A stretch of 64,000 nt of DNA from Streptomyces olivochromogenes (GTDB lineage: Bacteria; Actinomycetota; Actinomycetes; Streptomycetales; Streptomycetaceae). The translations under genes and the position numbers were made by a program. The stretch is from the NCBI RefSeq assembly GCF_001514115.1, contig NZ_KQ948455.1, positions 525,333-589,332 of the forward strand, in the 5' to 3' direction. Shown in pieces: positions 52,170-60,638 of this stretch. The first letter of the stretch is position 1, and each line of letters begins with the position of its first letter. The notes beneath the pieces were generated by a model, which did not search any database, was not told where the DNA came from, and saw only the letters and a program-made list of their open reading frames with translations.

Positions 52170-53899
52170 ACGTCGCCTCCAGGCAGGGCGTGCTGGGCGG
52201 ACTCGGGCTCGGCGGCGGCCCTTTCGGTGGTGGCCCCTTCGGCGGTGGCCGGGGCCGGTTCCTCGGCGGCCCCCGGCACGGGTTCGGCAGGGGCGCCAGG
52301 GGCCACCGTAGGCAACGGCAGCCGCGCCTCGAACTCCGCCCCGCCCCCGGGCGCCTCCGCCACCGTCAGTGTGCCGTCGTGCCGGCTCACCGCCTGGCGT
52401 ACGAGGGCCAGCCCGAGGCCCCGGCCGCCGGGCCCCGCCGGTTTGGTGGACCAGCCGCGTTGGAAGACCGCCTCCGTGTGGGCGGGGTCGACTCCCGCGC
52501 CCGTGTCGGCGACCCGCAGGACCAGGCCGGAGTCGTCCGTGAAGGCCGTGACGGTCACCCGTGCCCCCACCGTCCCCTGCGCCGCGTCCATCGCGTTGTC
52601 GATCAGATTGCCCAGCACGGTGACCAGGTCACGGGCCGGCAGGCCGGTCTGGAGCAGCCCGTCGTCGATACCGCTCTGCTCCGACACCATCAGCTCCACA
52701 CCCCGCTCGTTCGCCTGGGCCGCCTTGCCCAGCAGCAGGGCGGCGAGGACCGGCTCGCTGACCGCCGAGATCACCTCGTCGGTGAGCGTCTGGGCGAGTT
52801 CGAGCTCGGCGGTGGCGAACTCGACGGCCTCCTCGGCGCGCCCGAGCTCGATCAGCGAGACCACCGTGTGCAGTCGGTTCGCGGCCTCGTGCGCCTGCGA
52901 GCGCAGCGCCTGGGTGAAGCCGCGCTCGGAGTCCAACTCGCCCATCAGGGACTGGAGTTCGGTCACATCGCGCAGGGTGACCACCGTGCCGCGCCGCTCG
53001 CCGCCGGACACCGGGGAGGTGTTCACGACCAGCACGCGCGACGCCGTCAGATGCACCTCGTCCACCCGCGGCTCCGCCGACAGCAGGGCGCCGGTGAGCG
53101 GTGCGGGCAGCCCGAGCTCGGCCACGGAGTGTCCGACGACCTCGTCCGTCACCCCCAGCAGCTCCCGCCCGCCGTCGTTCATCAGCGCCACCCTGTACTG
53201 CCCGTCCAGCATCAGCAGCCCCTCGCGCACGGCGTGCAGCGCGGCCTGGTGGTAGTCGTGCATCCGGCTCAGCGCGGCCGCGTTCATGCCGTGCGTGGAG
53301 CGGCGCAGCCGGGCGTTGATGACGTAGGTGCCGATGCCGCCGAGCACGAGTGCGCTGCCCGCGACGCCGATGAGGGCGGTCACCTGTTCCTGCACGCGCT
53401 GGGTGATCGCCTCGACCTTGATGCCCGCGCTGACCAGGCCGACGATGTGGCCGTTGTCCAGGATCGGGGTGACGGCACGGACGGATGCCCCGAGGCTGCC
53501 CGTGTACGTCTCCGTGAAGGACTTGCCGTGCAGGGCGGGCCCGATGTGCCCGAGGAAGTGCTTGCCGATCAGCGTCTCGTCGGGGTGGGTCCAGCGGATG
53601 CCCTGCGGGTTCATGATCGTCACGAAGTCCACGCCGGTGTCCCGCTGTACCTGGAGCGCGTACGGCTGGAGGTCCTTGGTGGGGTTCGTGGTGCGGATGG
53701 CGTCCCGGACGGAGGGTGCGTCGGCGATCGAACGGGCCACGGCCATGGCCTGGCGGCCCGCCGCGTCCTCGGCCTGGCTGCGGTCGCTGACGTAACTGAA
53801 CAGCGCGTACCCCGCGACGAGCACCGCGATGAGCACGGCCTGCATGGCGAAGAGCTGGCCGGCCAGGCTGCGGGGTCGCGGGACGGGGAGGAAGCGCAT
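52166..53899 (-). CDS. Sensor histidine kinase, CitA/DcuS type
   Basis: A 577-residue membrane kinase (MRFLPVPRPRSLAGQLF). TM1 lies near residues 15-38, a periplasmic Cache/PAS sensor domain up to about 175 (GVDFVTIMNPQGIRWTHPDETLIGKHFLGH), TM2 near 178-200, then a cytoplasmic PAS domain (LMLDGQYRVALMNDGGRELLG). The SpoIIB/CitA-like H-box is HEAANRLHTVVSLIELGR, and the ATPase domain shows NLIDNAMDAA and GRGLGLALVRQAV. A 60-residue Pro/Ala/Glu tail ends the protein. The family senses citrate or C4-dicarboxylates, which fits the divergent dctA gene. Confidence 0.93.
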   Translation of the reverse strand: MRFLPVPRPRSLAGQLFAMQAVLIAVLVAGYALFSYVSDRSQAEDAAGRQAMAVARSIADAPSVRDAIRTTNPTKDLQPYALQVQRDTGVDFVTIMNPQGIRWTHPDETLIGKHFLGHIGPALHGKSFTETYTGSLGASVRAVTPILDNGHIVGLVSAGIKVEAITQRVQEQVTALIGVAGSALVLGGIGTYVINARLRRSTHGMNAAALSRMHDYHQAALHAVREGLLMLDGQYRVALMNDGGRELLGVTDEVVGHSVAELGLPAPLTGALLSAEPRVDEVHLTASRVLVVNTSPVSGGERRGTVVTLRDVTELQSLMGELDSERGFTQALRSQAHEAANRLHTVVSLIELGRAEEAVEFATAELELAQTLTDEVISAVSEPVLAALLLGKAAQANERGVELMVSEQSGIDDGLLQTGLPARDLVTVLGNLIDNAMDAAQGTVGARVTVTAFTDDSGLVLRVADTGAGVDPAHTEAVFQRGWSTKPAGPGGRGLGLALVRQAVSRHDGTLTVAEAPGGGAEFEARLPLPTVAPGAPAEPVPGAAEEPAPATAEGATTERAAAEPESAQHALPGGDV

Positions 53900-53991
53900 G
53901 TCGTTCAGTCTGCCTCTCCATATAAGCGTGAACTAAATGAACGGAAGGGTGACCGCCCTCACAGGGCGGGAGATAGTCACCGCATCCCCCG

Positions 53992-54092
53992 GAGTGAGCC
54001 GCACCCCGGGATCCCCCCGAGTGAGCCGCACCGCGGGATCCCGCCGGAGCAGGCCGCACCCAGGGTTCCGCCGGACGTGAGCCGCACGCCGG
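53992..54092. repeat. Four imperfect 27-base direct repeats
   Basis: Units starting GAGTGAGCCGCACC recur at 53992, 54019 and 54047 (variant GAGCAGGCCGCACC) and 54075 (GACGTGAGCCGCAC). They fill the divergent region between the kinase gene and dctA and end 33 bases before the dctA start. Confidence 0.65.
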
Positions 54093-54125
54093 ATGATGCC
54101 GATGACGTCGTCAAGGAGGGCAGCC

Positions 54126-55514
54126 GTGGCCAGCACCCAAACGGCACCTGCCGCACCCGCCGCCAAGCGGGACCGCACCCACTATCTGTACATCGCGGTG
54201 ATCATCGCGGTTGTGCTCGGCATCGCCGTCGGGTTCGCCGCGCCGGACTTCGCCAAGGAGCTCAAGCCGATCGGCACGGGCTTCGTGAGCCTGATCAAGA
54301 TGATGATCTCCCCGATCATCTTCTGCACGATCGTGCTCGGCGTCGGCTCGGTACGCAAGGCCGCCAAGGTCGGCAAGGTCGGCGGTCTCGCGCTCGGCTA
54401 CTTCATCTGTATGTCCTTCGTGGCGCTGGCCATCGGCCTGGTCGTCGGCAACATCATCCACCCGGGCAGCGGGATGCACCTGACCGAGGCCGTGAAGGGC
54501 GTCGGGCACACGCAGGCCGAGGCCGCCGCCGAGGGCCCCGTCGACTTCATCCTCGGGATCATCCCGACCACGTTCGTCTCGGCCTTCACCGAGGGCCAGG
54601 TGCTCCAGACCCTGCTGATCGCCCTCCTCGTGGGCTTCGCGCTGCAGGCCATGGGCCGTGCGGGGCAGCCGGTGCTGAAGGGTGTCGAGCACATCCAGAA
54701 GCTGGTCTTCCGCATCCTCGGCATGATCATGTGGGCCGCGCCCGTCGGTGCCTTCGGCGCCATGGCGGCCGTCATCGGCGAGACCGGTATGGACGCGCTG
54801 AAGGCGCTGGGCACGATCATGCTCGGCTTCTACATCACCTGTGCACTCTTCATCGTCATCGTGCTCGGCACGCTGACGAAGCTCGTCGCCAAGGTCAGCC
54901 TCTTCCAGCTGCTGAAGTACCTCGGCCGGGAGTTCCTGCTGATCGTCTCCACCTCGTCGTCCGAGTCCGCGCTGCCGCGGCTCATCGCCAAGATGGAGCA
55001 CCTGGGTGTCAGCCGCCCGGTCGTCGGCATCACCGTGCCGACCGGCTACTCCTTCAACCTCGACGGCACGATGATCTACCTGACCATGGCCTCGCTGTTC
55101 ATCGCCGACGCGATGGACCAGCCGATGAGCATCGGCCAGCAGATCGGTCTGCTGCTCTTCATGATGGTCGCCTCGAAGGGCGCGGCGGGTGTCTCCGGCT
55201 CCGGTATCGCCGTCCTGGCCAGTGGTCTGCAGTCGCACAAGCCCGCGCTGGTGGACGGTGTCGGTCTGATCATCGGTATCGACCGGTTCATGAGCGAGGC
55301 GCGTGCGGTGACCAACTTCGCGGGCAACGCGGTCGCCACGCTGCTCATCGGTACGTGGACCGGTGAGGTCGACAAGGAGCGGGTGAACCGGGTACTCGCC
55401 GGTGAGCTGCCGTTCGACGAGAAGACCCTGCTGGACAGCGACGAGGACGACGCGATCGACGTCGCCCCGGAGGTGCCGGAGCAGGGCGGCGAGAAGGAGC
55501 TGGCCAAGGCGTAA
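54126..55514 (+). CDS. dctA: C4-dicarboxylate:cation symporter DctA
   Basis: A 462-residue transporter of the glutamate/dicarboxylate (DAACS) family. GTG start (ASTQTAPAAPAAKRDR) is preceded by AAGGAGGGCAGCC. Eight helices plus two hairpins are expected. The serine-rich hairpin STSSSESALPRL is near residue 285, and the substrate/cation motif VPTGYSFNLDGTMIYL near 315. It imports succinate, fumarate or malate with Na+ or H+. Regulation by the neighbouring two-component system is likely. The Asp/Glu-rich C terminus is cytoplasmic. Confidence 0.95.
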   Translation: MASTQTAPAAPAAKRDRTHYLYIAVIIAVVLGIAVGFAAPDFAKELKPIGTGFVSLIKMMISPIIFCTIVLGVGSVRKAAKVGKVGGLALGYFICMSFVALAIGLVVGNIIHPGSGMHLTEAVKGVGHTQAEAAAEGPVDFILGIIPTTFVSAFTEGQVLQTLLIALLVGFALQAMGRAGQPVLKGVEHIQKLVFRILGMIMWAAPVGAFGAMAAVIGETGMDALKALGTIMLGFYITCALFIVIVLGTLTKLVAKVSLFQLLKYLGREFLLIVSTSSSESALPRLIAKMEHLGVSRPVVGITVPTGYSFNLDGTMIYLTMASLFIADAMDQPMSIGQQIGLLLFMMVASKGAAGVSGSGIAVLASGLQSHKPALVDGVGLIIGIDRFMSEARAVTNFAGNAVATLLIGTWTGEVDKERVNRVLAGELPFDEKTLLDSDEDDAIDVAPEVPEQGGEKELAKA

Positions 55515-55565
55515 GCGCTCCGCTGGAAGAGGGGCTGCGGGTCGTTCGGAGGCCGCGTGTGGATC

Positions 55566-55632
55566 GTGGCTGGTCGCGCCCACGCGGCGGAGCCGCATGA
55601 TGACACAGCCCCGCGCCCCTGACGGGGCGCCC
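55566..55632. repeat. Dispersed intergenic repeat variant
   Basis: GGCTGGTCGCGCC, then GGCGGAGCCGC and CCCCGCGCCCCTGACGGGGC, a longer member of the common Streptomyces repeat family seen elsewhere in the window, just after dctA. Confidence 0.6.
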
Positions 55633-55640
55633 CCAAGCCG

Positions 55641-55681
55641 CCGGGCGGCCAGGTTCTCCCCCCGTAGACCTGGCCGCCCGG
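55641..55681. terminator. Bidirectional terminator between dctA and tetR
   Basis: Perfect 14-base arms CCGGGCGGCCAGGT / ACCTGGCCGCCCGG with a 13-base loop. Confidence 0.85.
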
Positions 55682-55699
55682 TGTATGTGTCGGACAAGC

Positions 55700-56317
55700 T
55701 CAATCGCTCAGCTTGGTCACCAGTTCGGTGGCTCTGGAGGCGGGTACGCCCGCCGCGGTCAGCATGGTGATCGCGGCGGAGCGGCCCGCCTCTTCCGGTG
55801 CCAGCAGGCCGTCGTTCACCGCCTCCATGAGGGCGAACAGCATCTGCTCGTGCACGTACGCCAGTGCGGGCGCCGGCAGCGCGGACTCGAACACGCCCTG
55901 GTCGAGGCCGCGCCGCAGCAGCTCCGCGCAGGCCTCGCGCACCGGCGTGAGCCGCTCGCGGATGCCCTGGACCGTGACGCTGCGCTGGGCGAGGGCGACC
56001 AGCAGCCGGTAGCGGTCGGCGATCTCCCAGACGGCGAGCGTCGAGCGGACCAGTGATTCCGCCGGGTCCCGTCCGCTCTCCCGGCCCGCCGCGTGTGCCG
56101 CGGCCACCGCCTCCACCGCGCCGTCGGTCAACGTGCTGATCAGCACCTCGCGGCTGGGGAAGTGCCCGTACACCGTGCGCCGTACGACGCCCGCGGCCCG
56201 TGCGATCTGGTCCATGGACGCGTCGGGGTCGCGCAGCAGCTCGGCGAGCGCGACGTCGAGGATGCGGCGGCGGTTCGCATCCGCGCGGCTGGCACTACCC
56301 GTGGTCATGGCTGCCAT
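55700..56317 (-). CDS. TetR-family regulator of the adjacent MFS pump
   Basis: A 205-residue protein; ATG at 56317 (MAAMTTGSASRADANRR) follows GGGGGGCGTGCAG, and a second ATG three codons on is possible. HTH MDQIARAAGVVRRTVYGHFPSREVLI lies near residue 35. The C-terminal domain is of the TetR_C type, mostly helical, with unknown ligand. Divergent from the MFS gene. Three TGCACA...TGTGCA dyads between the two start codons are its probable binding sites, implying repression of both genes. Confidence 0.92.
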   Translation of the reverse strand: MAAMTTGSASRADANRRRILDVALAELLRDPDASMDQIARAAGVVRRTVYGHFPSREVLISTLTDGAVEAVAAAHAAGRESGRDPAESLVRSTLAVWEIADRYRLLVALAQRSVTVQGIRERLTPVREACAELLRRGLDQGVFESALPAPALAYVHEQMLFALMEAVNDGLLAPEEAGRSAAITMLTAAGVPASRATELVTKLSD

Positions 56318-56385
56318 TCTGCACGCCCCCCGGATCCGCGCGAGGTGATCAGTCGTGCCCTCCACAAGGGCTCCACCTCCTTGAT

Positions 56386-56447
56386 TTGCACAGCGTTGTG
56401 CATCTAGATACATTGCACATGGTTGTGCAACTGCACGCCAGTGTGCA
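56386..56447. promoter_or_regulatory. Triple TGCACA-N4-TGTGCA operator with MFS promoter
   Basis: Dyads at 56387-56402 (TGCACAGCGTTGTGCA), 56413-56430 (TTGCACATGGTTGTGCAA) and 56432-56447 (TGCACGCCAGTGTGCA, one arm imperfect). TTGCAC (56386-56391) and TACATT (56409-56414) are spaced by 17 bases and would be the MFS promoter, so the first dyad covers -35 and the second covers the -10/start. On the other strand TTGCAC at 56430-56425 could serve tetR. Confidence 0.85.
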
Positions 56448-56478
56448 AATGGAGCGAAGAGAAGGGGCGACCGTAGTC

Positions 56479-58176
56479 ATGCGTCTCGTCATGAACGAAC
56501 CGGTCGAGGGGATGGACCGGCCCTACGCCCGGCGCTGGTGGGCGCTGCTGGTGCTCTGCCTGAGCCTGCTGATCATCGTGATGGCGAACACCGCCCTCAC
56601 CGTCGCAGCCCCGGACATGACCCAGGACCTGGGCCTGTCCAGCGCGGACCTGCAGTGGGTCATCGACGGCTACACCGTCCCGTACGCCGCGCTGATGCTG
56701 CTGCTCGGCGCGATCGGCGACAAGTACAGCCGGCGCGGCGCGCTCATCCTGGGGCTCGTCGTGTTCGGCGGGGGCGCGGTCGCGGGCTCGCTCGTCGACA
56801 GCTCCACCGGGGTCATCGCGGCCCGTGCCGTGATGGGCGTCGGCGCCGCCCTGATCATGCCGGCGACGCTCTCCCTGCTCGCCGCGACCTTCCCGCGCGA
56901 GGAGCGGGCGAAGGCGATCACCCTGTGGACCGCCACCGCCGGACTCGCCATCGCGGCCGGGCCACTGGTCGCCGGTGCGCTGCTGGAGCACCACGGCTGG
57001 TCGTCCACGTTCCTGATCAACGTCCCCATCGCCGCGCTCGCGATCGTCGGCGCCCTCGTCCTCGTCCCGCCGTCCAGGGCCGCGCACCACCACCGCATCG
57101 ACCACGTCGGCGGCCTGCTGTCCGTGGTCTGGATCGGCTCGCTGGTCTACATGATCATCGAGGGGCCGCACTTCGGATGGGGCGTCAAAGCCGTGACCGC
57201 CGCGGTCGTCGCGGGTGCCGGCCTGGTGGCCTTCGTGGTGTGGGAGCTGCGCCACCCGCGCCCGGTCGTCGACGTACGCCGCTTCGCCCACCGCCGGTTC
57301 GCGGGCTCCAACCTCGCCGTCGCCCTCTTCTTCCTGGCCGTCTTCGGCGCCTTCTACTACCTCACCCAGCACCTCCAGTTCGTCCTCGGCTACGACGCGC
57401 TGGACACCGGGGTGCGGATGCTGCCGCTCGCCGGGGCCGTGTTCGTCGGCTCGGCGCTCACCGGATACCTCACCCCGCGCATCGGCATGAAGATCACGGT
57501 GACCGCGGGCATGGTCGGCGGCACGGTGGCGCTCGCGCTGCTCACCCGGGTCGACGCGGCATCCTCGTACGGCGATCTCGTGCTGCCCCTCGCCATCCTG
57601 GGCCTCGCGATCGGGCTCGCGCTCTCGCCCTGCACGGACGCCATCATGGGCGCGTTCCCCGAGGCCGAACTCGGCGTCGGCGGAGCCGTCAACGACACCT
57701 CGCTCGAGCTCGGCGGCTCGCTCGGCATCGCGATCCTCGGTTCCGTGCTGGCGAGTTCGTACTCCGCGCACCTCTCGGACGCCACCGCGGGCGGCAAGCT
57801 CCCGGCGGGCGCCCTGTCCACGGCGCAGGACTCGGTCGGCGCGGGCTACGCGGTCGCCCAGGGCATCGGTGACAAGGCCCGGCAGCTCGGCGAGCAGGCC
57901 GCGCGGGCGGGGCACGCCGGGAACACCGAGAAGGCCGCGCAGCTGAAGGCGCAGGCCGACCAACTCGCCCACGGGGCGCAGCGGATGGCGGACGCCGTCG
58001 GTTCCTCCTTCTCGGACGCGGTGGCGCACACCAGCCTGATCGGCGCGATGATCCTGGGCGTGGGGACCGTCCTGGTCGCCTTCCTGCTGCCCCGGAAGGG
58101 CGGCGCGCACCCGGGCCAGGCCCCGGAGCAGGCGGCGGAGGAACAGCCGGAACTCACCGGCGCGGCGACGCGTTGA
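56479..58176 (+). CDS. MFS drug efflux transporter, DHA2 (14-helix) family
   Basis: A 565-residue protein, ATG at MRLVMNEPVEGMDRPYARR with AAGGGG upstream (a second ATG at 56491 is possible). Fourteen hydrophobic helices. The motif region LLLGAIGDKYSRRGAL (A) and LQWVIDGYTVPYAALML (antiporter D1-like) are typical of QacA/EmrB pumps exporting drugs in exchange for protons. A helical linker near residues 445-510, rich in Ala, Gln and Lys, sits before the last helix and is longer than usual. Regulated by the divergent TetR. Confidence 0.93.
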   Translation: MRLVMNEPVEGMDRPYARRWWALLVLCLSLLIIVMANTALTVAAPDMTQDLGLSSADLQWVIDGYTVPYAALMLLLGAIGDKYSRRGALILGLVVFGGGAVAGSLVDSSTGVIAARAVMGVGAALIMPATLSLLAATFPREERAKAITLWTATAGLAIAAGPLVAGALLEHHGWSSTFLINVPIAALAIVGALVLVPPSRAAHHHRIDHVGGLLSVVWIGSLVYMIIEGPHFGWGVKAVTAAVVAGAGLVAFVVWELRHPRPVVDVRRFAHRRFAGSNLAVALFFLAVFGAFYYLTQHLQFVLGYDALDTGVRMLPLAGAVFVGSALTGYLTPRIGMKITVTAGMVGGTVALALLTRVDAASSYGDLVLPLAILGLAIGLALSPCTDAIMGAFPEAELGVGGAVNDTSLELGGSLGIAILGSVLASSYSAHLSDATAGGKLPAGALSTAQDSVGAGYAVAQGIGDKARQLGEQAARAGHAGNTEKAAQLKAQADQLAHGAQRMADAVGSSFSDAVAHTSLIGAMILGVGTVLVAFLLPRKGGAHPGQAPEQAAEEQPELTGAATR

Positions 58177-58225
58177 GCGCACCCCCGCCCGCCTCGGAAC
58201 CGTGACCCTCGGGCCGCCGTCTCGT

Positions 58226-58279
58226 AGAACATGCACTACCGTGCCGTGCCGGACTGACCGGCACGGCACGGCATGTTCT
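58226..58279 (+). promoter_or_regulatory. Long hairpin just upstream of a ribosome-binding site
   Basis: Perfect 14-base arms CCGTGCCGTGCCGG / CCGGCACGGCACGG around ACTGA, extended by AGAACATG / CATGTTCT. It ends three bases before the GGAGG of the DUF2127 gene and 50 bases after the MFS stop, so it may terminate the MFS transcript, affect translation of the next gene, or both. Confidence 0.7.
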
Positions 58280-58295
58280 GCGGAGGACACGGAGT

Positions 58296-59066
58296 ATGAA
58301 GATCGACTGGGACCGGCGGACGTGCGCGCGCAAAGGTCATGTGACGTACGCGCCCGGCGAACCGGAACTGCGCCGGCGGCTGCGCGCCGAGACGAGCCTC
58401 GGCGAGGCCTGGCGCTGTCTGCGCTGCGGCGACTTCGTGCTGGGCGAACCCCATGGCTCGGGCCCCGCGCAGGACGCCCCCCTGGTGCCGCGCGGCAAGG
58501 TGCTGCGTGATCTGTTCATCCTGCGCTTCCTGGCGATCGAACGGGCCGTGCGCGGGGTGTTCATCGTGCTGGTCGCGGCCGCGGTGTGGAAGTTCAGCAA
58601 CAGCCAGGACTCGGTGCGCCGGCTCTTCGACGAGAACCTCGACGTCTTCCGGCCGGTCTTCAAGCACTTCCACTACGACCTCGACCACTCGCCGGTCGTC
58701 GGCACGATCCAGAAGTCCTTCGGCTACAAACACTCCACGCTGGCCCTGGTGGCCGCGCTGCTGCTGGCGTACGCGCTGATCGAACTCGTCGAGGCGGGCG
58801 GCCTCTGGTACGCCAAGCGCTGGGCGGAGTATCTGACGGTGGTCGCCACCGCCGCCTTCCTGCCCCTGGAGATCTACGAACTCACCGAGCACGTCAGCTA
58901 CTTGAAGATCGCCACCTTGGTCCTCAACATCCTCGCCGTCCTCTACATCGCCCTCGCCAAACGCCTCTTCGGGCTGCGCGGCGGACGCAAGGCGTTCGAG
59001 GAGGAGCGGCACAGCGCGTCGCTGCTGGAGGTCGAGGAGTCGGCGGGCGTAGCCGCGCACGCCTGA
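58296..59066 (+). CDS. DUF2127 membrane protein with N-terminal zinc-knuckle
   Basis: A 256-residue protein (MKIDWDRRTCARKGHVTY) with GGAGG upstream. C10, H15, C41 and C44 (C-x4-H ... C-x2-C) form a probable zinc-binding module before the membrane part. Four hydrophobic helices follow from residue 84 (RGVFIVLVAAAVWKF, LALVAALLLAYALIELVEA, WAEYLTVVATAAFLPLEIYEL, IATLVLNILAVLYIALAKRL), matching DUF2127 in order and in the ERAVRGVFIV entry. Role unknown. It faces the epimerase-like gene. Confidence 0.85.
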   Translation: MKIDWDRRTCARKGHVTYAPGEPELRRRLRAETSLGEAWRCLRCGDFVLGEPHGSGPAQDAPLVPRGKVLRDLFILRFLAIERAVRGVFIVLVAAAVWKFSNSQDSVRRLFDENLDVFRPVFKHFHYDLDHSPVVGTIQKSFGYKHSTLALVAALLLAYALIELVEAGGLWYAKRWAEYLTVVATAAFLPLEIYELTEHVSYLKIATLVLNILAVLYIALAKRLFGLRGGRKAFEEERHSASLLEVEESAGVAAHA

Positions 59067-59099
59067 CGCCCCGCGCCACACGGCGCCGGCGAGGATCGT

Positions 59100-60005
59100 C
59101 TACGGGCGGTCGGAGCCCAGGGTCTCGGCCACGGCGCGCGGCAGCCATGCCCGTGCGTCGCCGAAGGTGAACCCGAGCAGGGTGGCCCGGGAGTTGTCCA
59201 TGCCGTAGGAACGGCCGAAGGAGAAGGGGGAGACCTCGCCGGCCTCGACGGGCCGCAGGAGGGTCTTGCCGTCCGGGAAGTGTGCGGCGATCGCCTCGCA
59301 CAGCTCCCGCGTGGTCAGCGGCCCGTGGGAGGCCGCGTTGACCGGTCCCGTGAAGTCCTCGCCCGCCGCCCAGAACAGGAAGTCGGCGATCTCCTCGACG
59401 TGGATGTACGTCGCCGGGCGGTTCACGGGCGGTACGGCGATCGCCTCGCCCGTGCGGATGCGCTCCGCGTAGTGCTGGAGGCGGCCGGTGAAGTCGTCGT
59501 CCCCGCCCAGGACGTGGGCCACCCGGACGGCCGCGTACGGGAACGCGGGGTCGGCCGCGAACACCGCCTCGGCCTGGCGCTTGCCCTCCCCGTAGTGGTC
59601 TTCGAGGAACTCCGGCTCGTCCCAGGGCAGTTCGAGGTCGACGGGCACCGCATGGGGGTCCACGGCGTCCTCCCGAACGAGATCCGCCGAGTCCTCGTAC
59701 TCGTACACCTCGACGGTGGAGGTCATGACGTACCGCCGGGTGCGTCCCGCGAAGACCCGTCGGGCGATCTCCGCCTGCCGCGGTGAGTAGCAGACCTGGT
59801 CGACCACGACATCGAAGGTGCGTGAACCCAGTGCCTTCTCCAGGGAATTCCCGTCATTGCGGTCCGCGACGAGATGGACCGCCCCGGCGGGCGGTGCGGA
59901 GGAGCCGCGATTGATGACGGTGACGTGGTCTCCTGCGGCCAGCAGCCGGGCAATCAGCCGCTTTCCGAAATAGCGGTTTCCGCCCATGACACCTATCTCG
60001 CGCAC
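59100..60005 (-). CDS. NAD-dependent epimerase/dehydratase-family protein (SDR fold)
   Basis: A 301-residue protein from GTG at 60005 (REIGVMGGNRYFGKRL) with GGGGAGGAACGCC upstream. The nucleotide loop is MGGNRYFGKRL, a G-G-N-x-x-x-G variant as in plant-type chloroplast stem-loop-binding and related extended SDRs. The middle YVMTSTVEVYEY has a Thr-Ser-Thr in the active-site strand. The usual YxxxK may be replaced by YGEGK in EDHYGEGKRQAEAVF. The substrate is not clear. Single gene, divergent from the Lrp gene. Confidence 0.85.
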   Translation of the reverse strand: MREIGVMGGNRYFGKRLIARLLAAGDHVTVINRGSSAPPAGAVHLVADRNDGNSLEKALGSRTFDVVVDQVCYSPRQAEIARRVFAGRTRRYVMTSTVEVYEYEDSADLVREDAVDPHAVPVDLELPWDEPEFLEDHYGEGKRQAEAVFAADPAFPYAAVRVAHVLGGDDDFTGRLQHYAERIRTGEAIAVPPVNRPATYIHVEEIADFLFWAAGEDFTGPVNAASHGPLTTRELCEAIAAHFPDGKTLLRPVEAGEVSPFSFGRSYGMDNSRATLLGFTFGDARAWLPRAVAETLGSDRP

Positions 60006-60094
60006 GGCGTTCCTCCCCCTCGCACTTCCCGCACCCACCGGGCTTCTGTGGTCATAATTCTCCCGGCGTACGCGTCACGTCTGAAGGGGGAGAC

Positions 60095-60610
60095 ATGGGA
60101 GATCCGACCGCTGCACCGAAGGAACCACGGCAACCGCGCGCCGCCGCCGACGAAACGTCGGTGGCCTTCGACGCGGTGGACCGGCAGATCCTGGAACTGC
60201 TGCAGAGCGACGGCCGGATCAGGCTCAGCGAGCTGGGCCGGCGCGTCCGGCTGAGCCCGGCGGCCGTCGCCGAACGCGTGCGCCGGCTGGAGTCCACGGG
60301 AGCCGTCACCGGCTACGGCGCCCATGTCTCACCACCCCTCCTCGGCTACGGCATCCAGGCCTTCGTCCGTGTCGACCCGCACGGGGGATACACCCTGCGC
60401 CACCCCAGGACCCTGGAGCTGATCTCCCGCCCGGAGATCATCGAGGTCCACCACGTGGTCGGCGAGGACTGCTGGATCCTCAAGGTCGCCGTCGCGGACA
60501 CACTCCACCTGGAGGACGTCCTGGAACAGACCTCCGCACTGGGGCGCACGACGACCTCGATCGTCCTGTCCTCACCGGTGCCGCGAAAGCCACTGCTGCC
60601 CTTGCGTTGA
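60095..60610 (+). CDS. Lrp/AsnC-family regulator
   Basis: A 171-residue protein (MGDPTAAPKEPRQPRAAAD) with GGGGGAGAC upstream. A charged 25-residue leader precedes the HTH (ILELLQSDGRIRLSELGRRVRLSPAAVAERVRRLESTGAVTGY), residues about 31-73. The RAM ligand-binding domain follows (LGYGIQAFVRVDP, then VVGEDCWILKVAVADT). The family senses amino acids. It ends where the merR promoter begins. Confidence 0.93.
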   Translation: MGDPTAAPKEPRQPRAAADETSVAFDAVDRQILELLQSDGRIRLSELGRRVRLSPAAVAERVRRLESTGAVTGYGAHVSPPLLGYGIQAFVRVDPHGGYTLRHPRTLELISRPEIIEVHHVVGEDCWILKVAVADTLHLEDVLEQTSALGRTTTSIVLSSPVPRKPLLPLR

Positions 60611-60638
60611 CGTCGGCGTCAAGGAATACCGTCGGGGC
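60602..60638 (+). promoter_or_regulatory. Candidate MerR-type promoter, leaderless
   Basis: TTGCGT (60602-60607) and TACCGT (60627-60632) are separated by 19 bases, the long spacing typical of MerR-controlled promoters. The inverted repeat TTGACG-N4-CGTCAA (60607-60622) lies in the spacer. The merR ATG begins six bases after the -10, so the mRNA would be leaderless. Confidence 0.6.

Noticed and set aside
56404..58290. 628-codon minus-strand frame over the MFS gene
   Set aside because: Arg/Gly/Asp-rich shadow; the plus-strand frame has 14 membrane helices.
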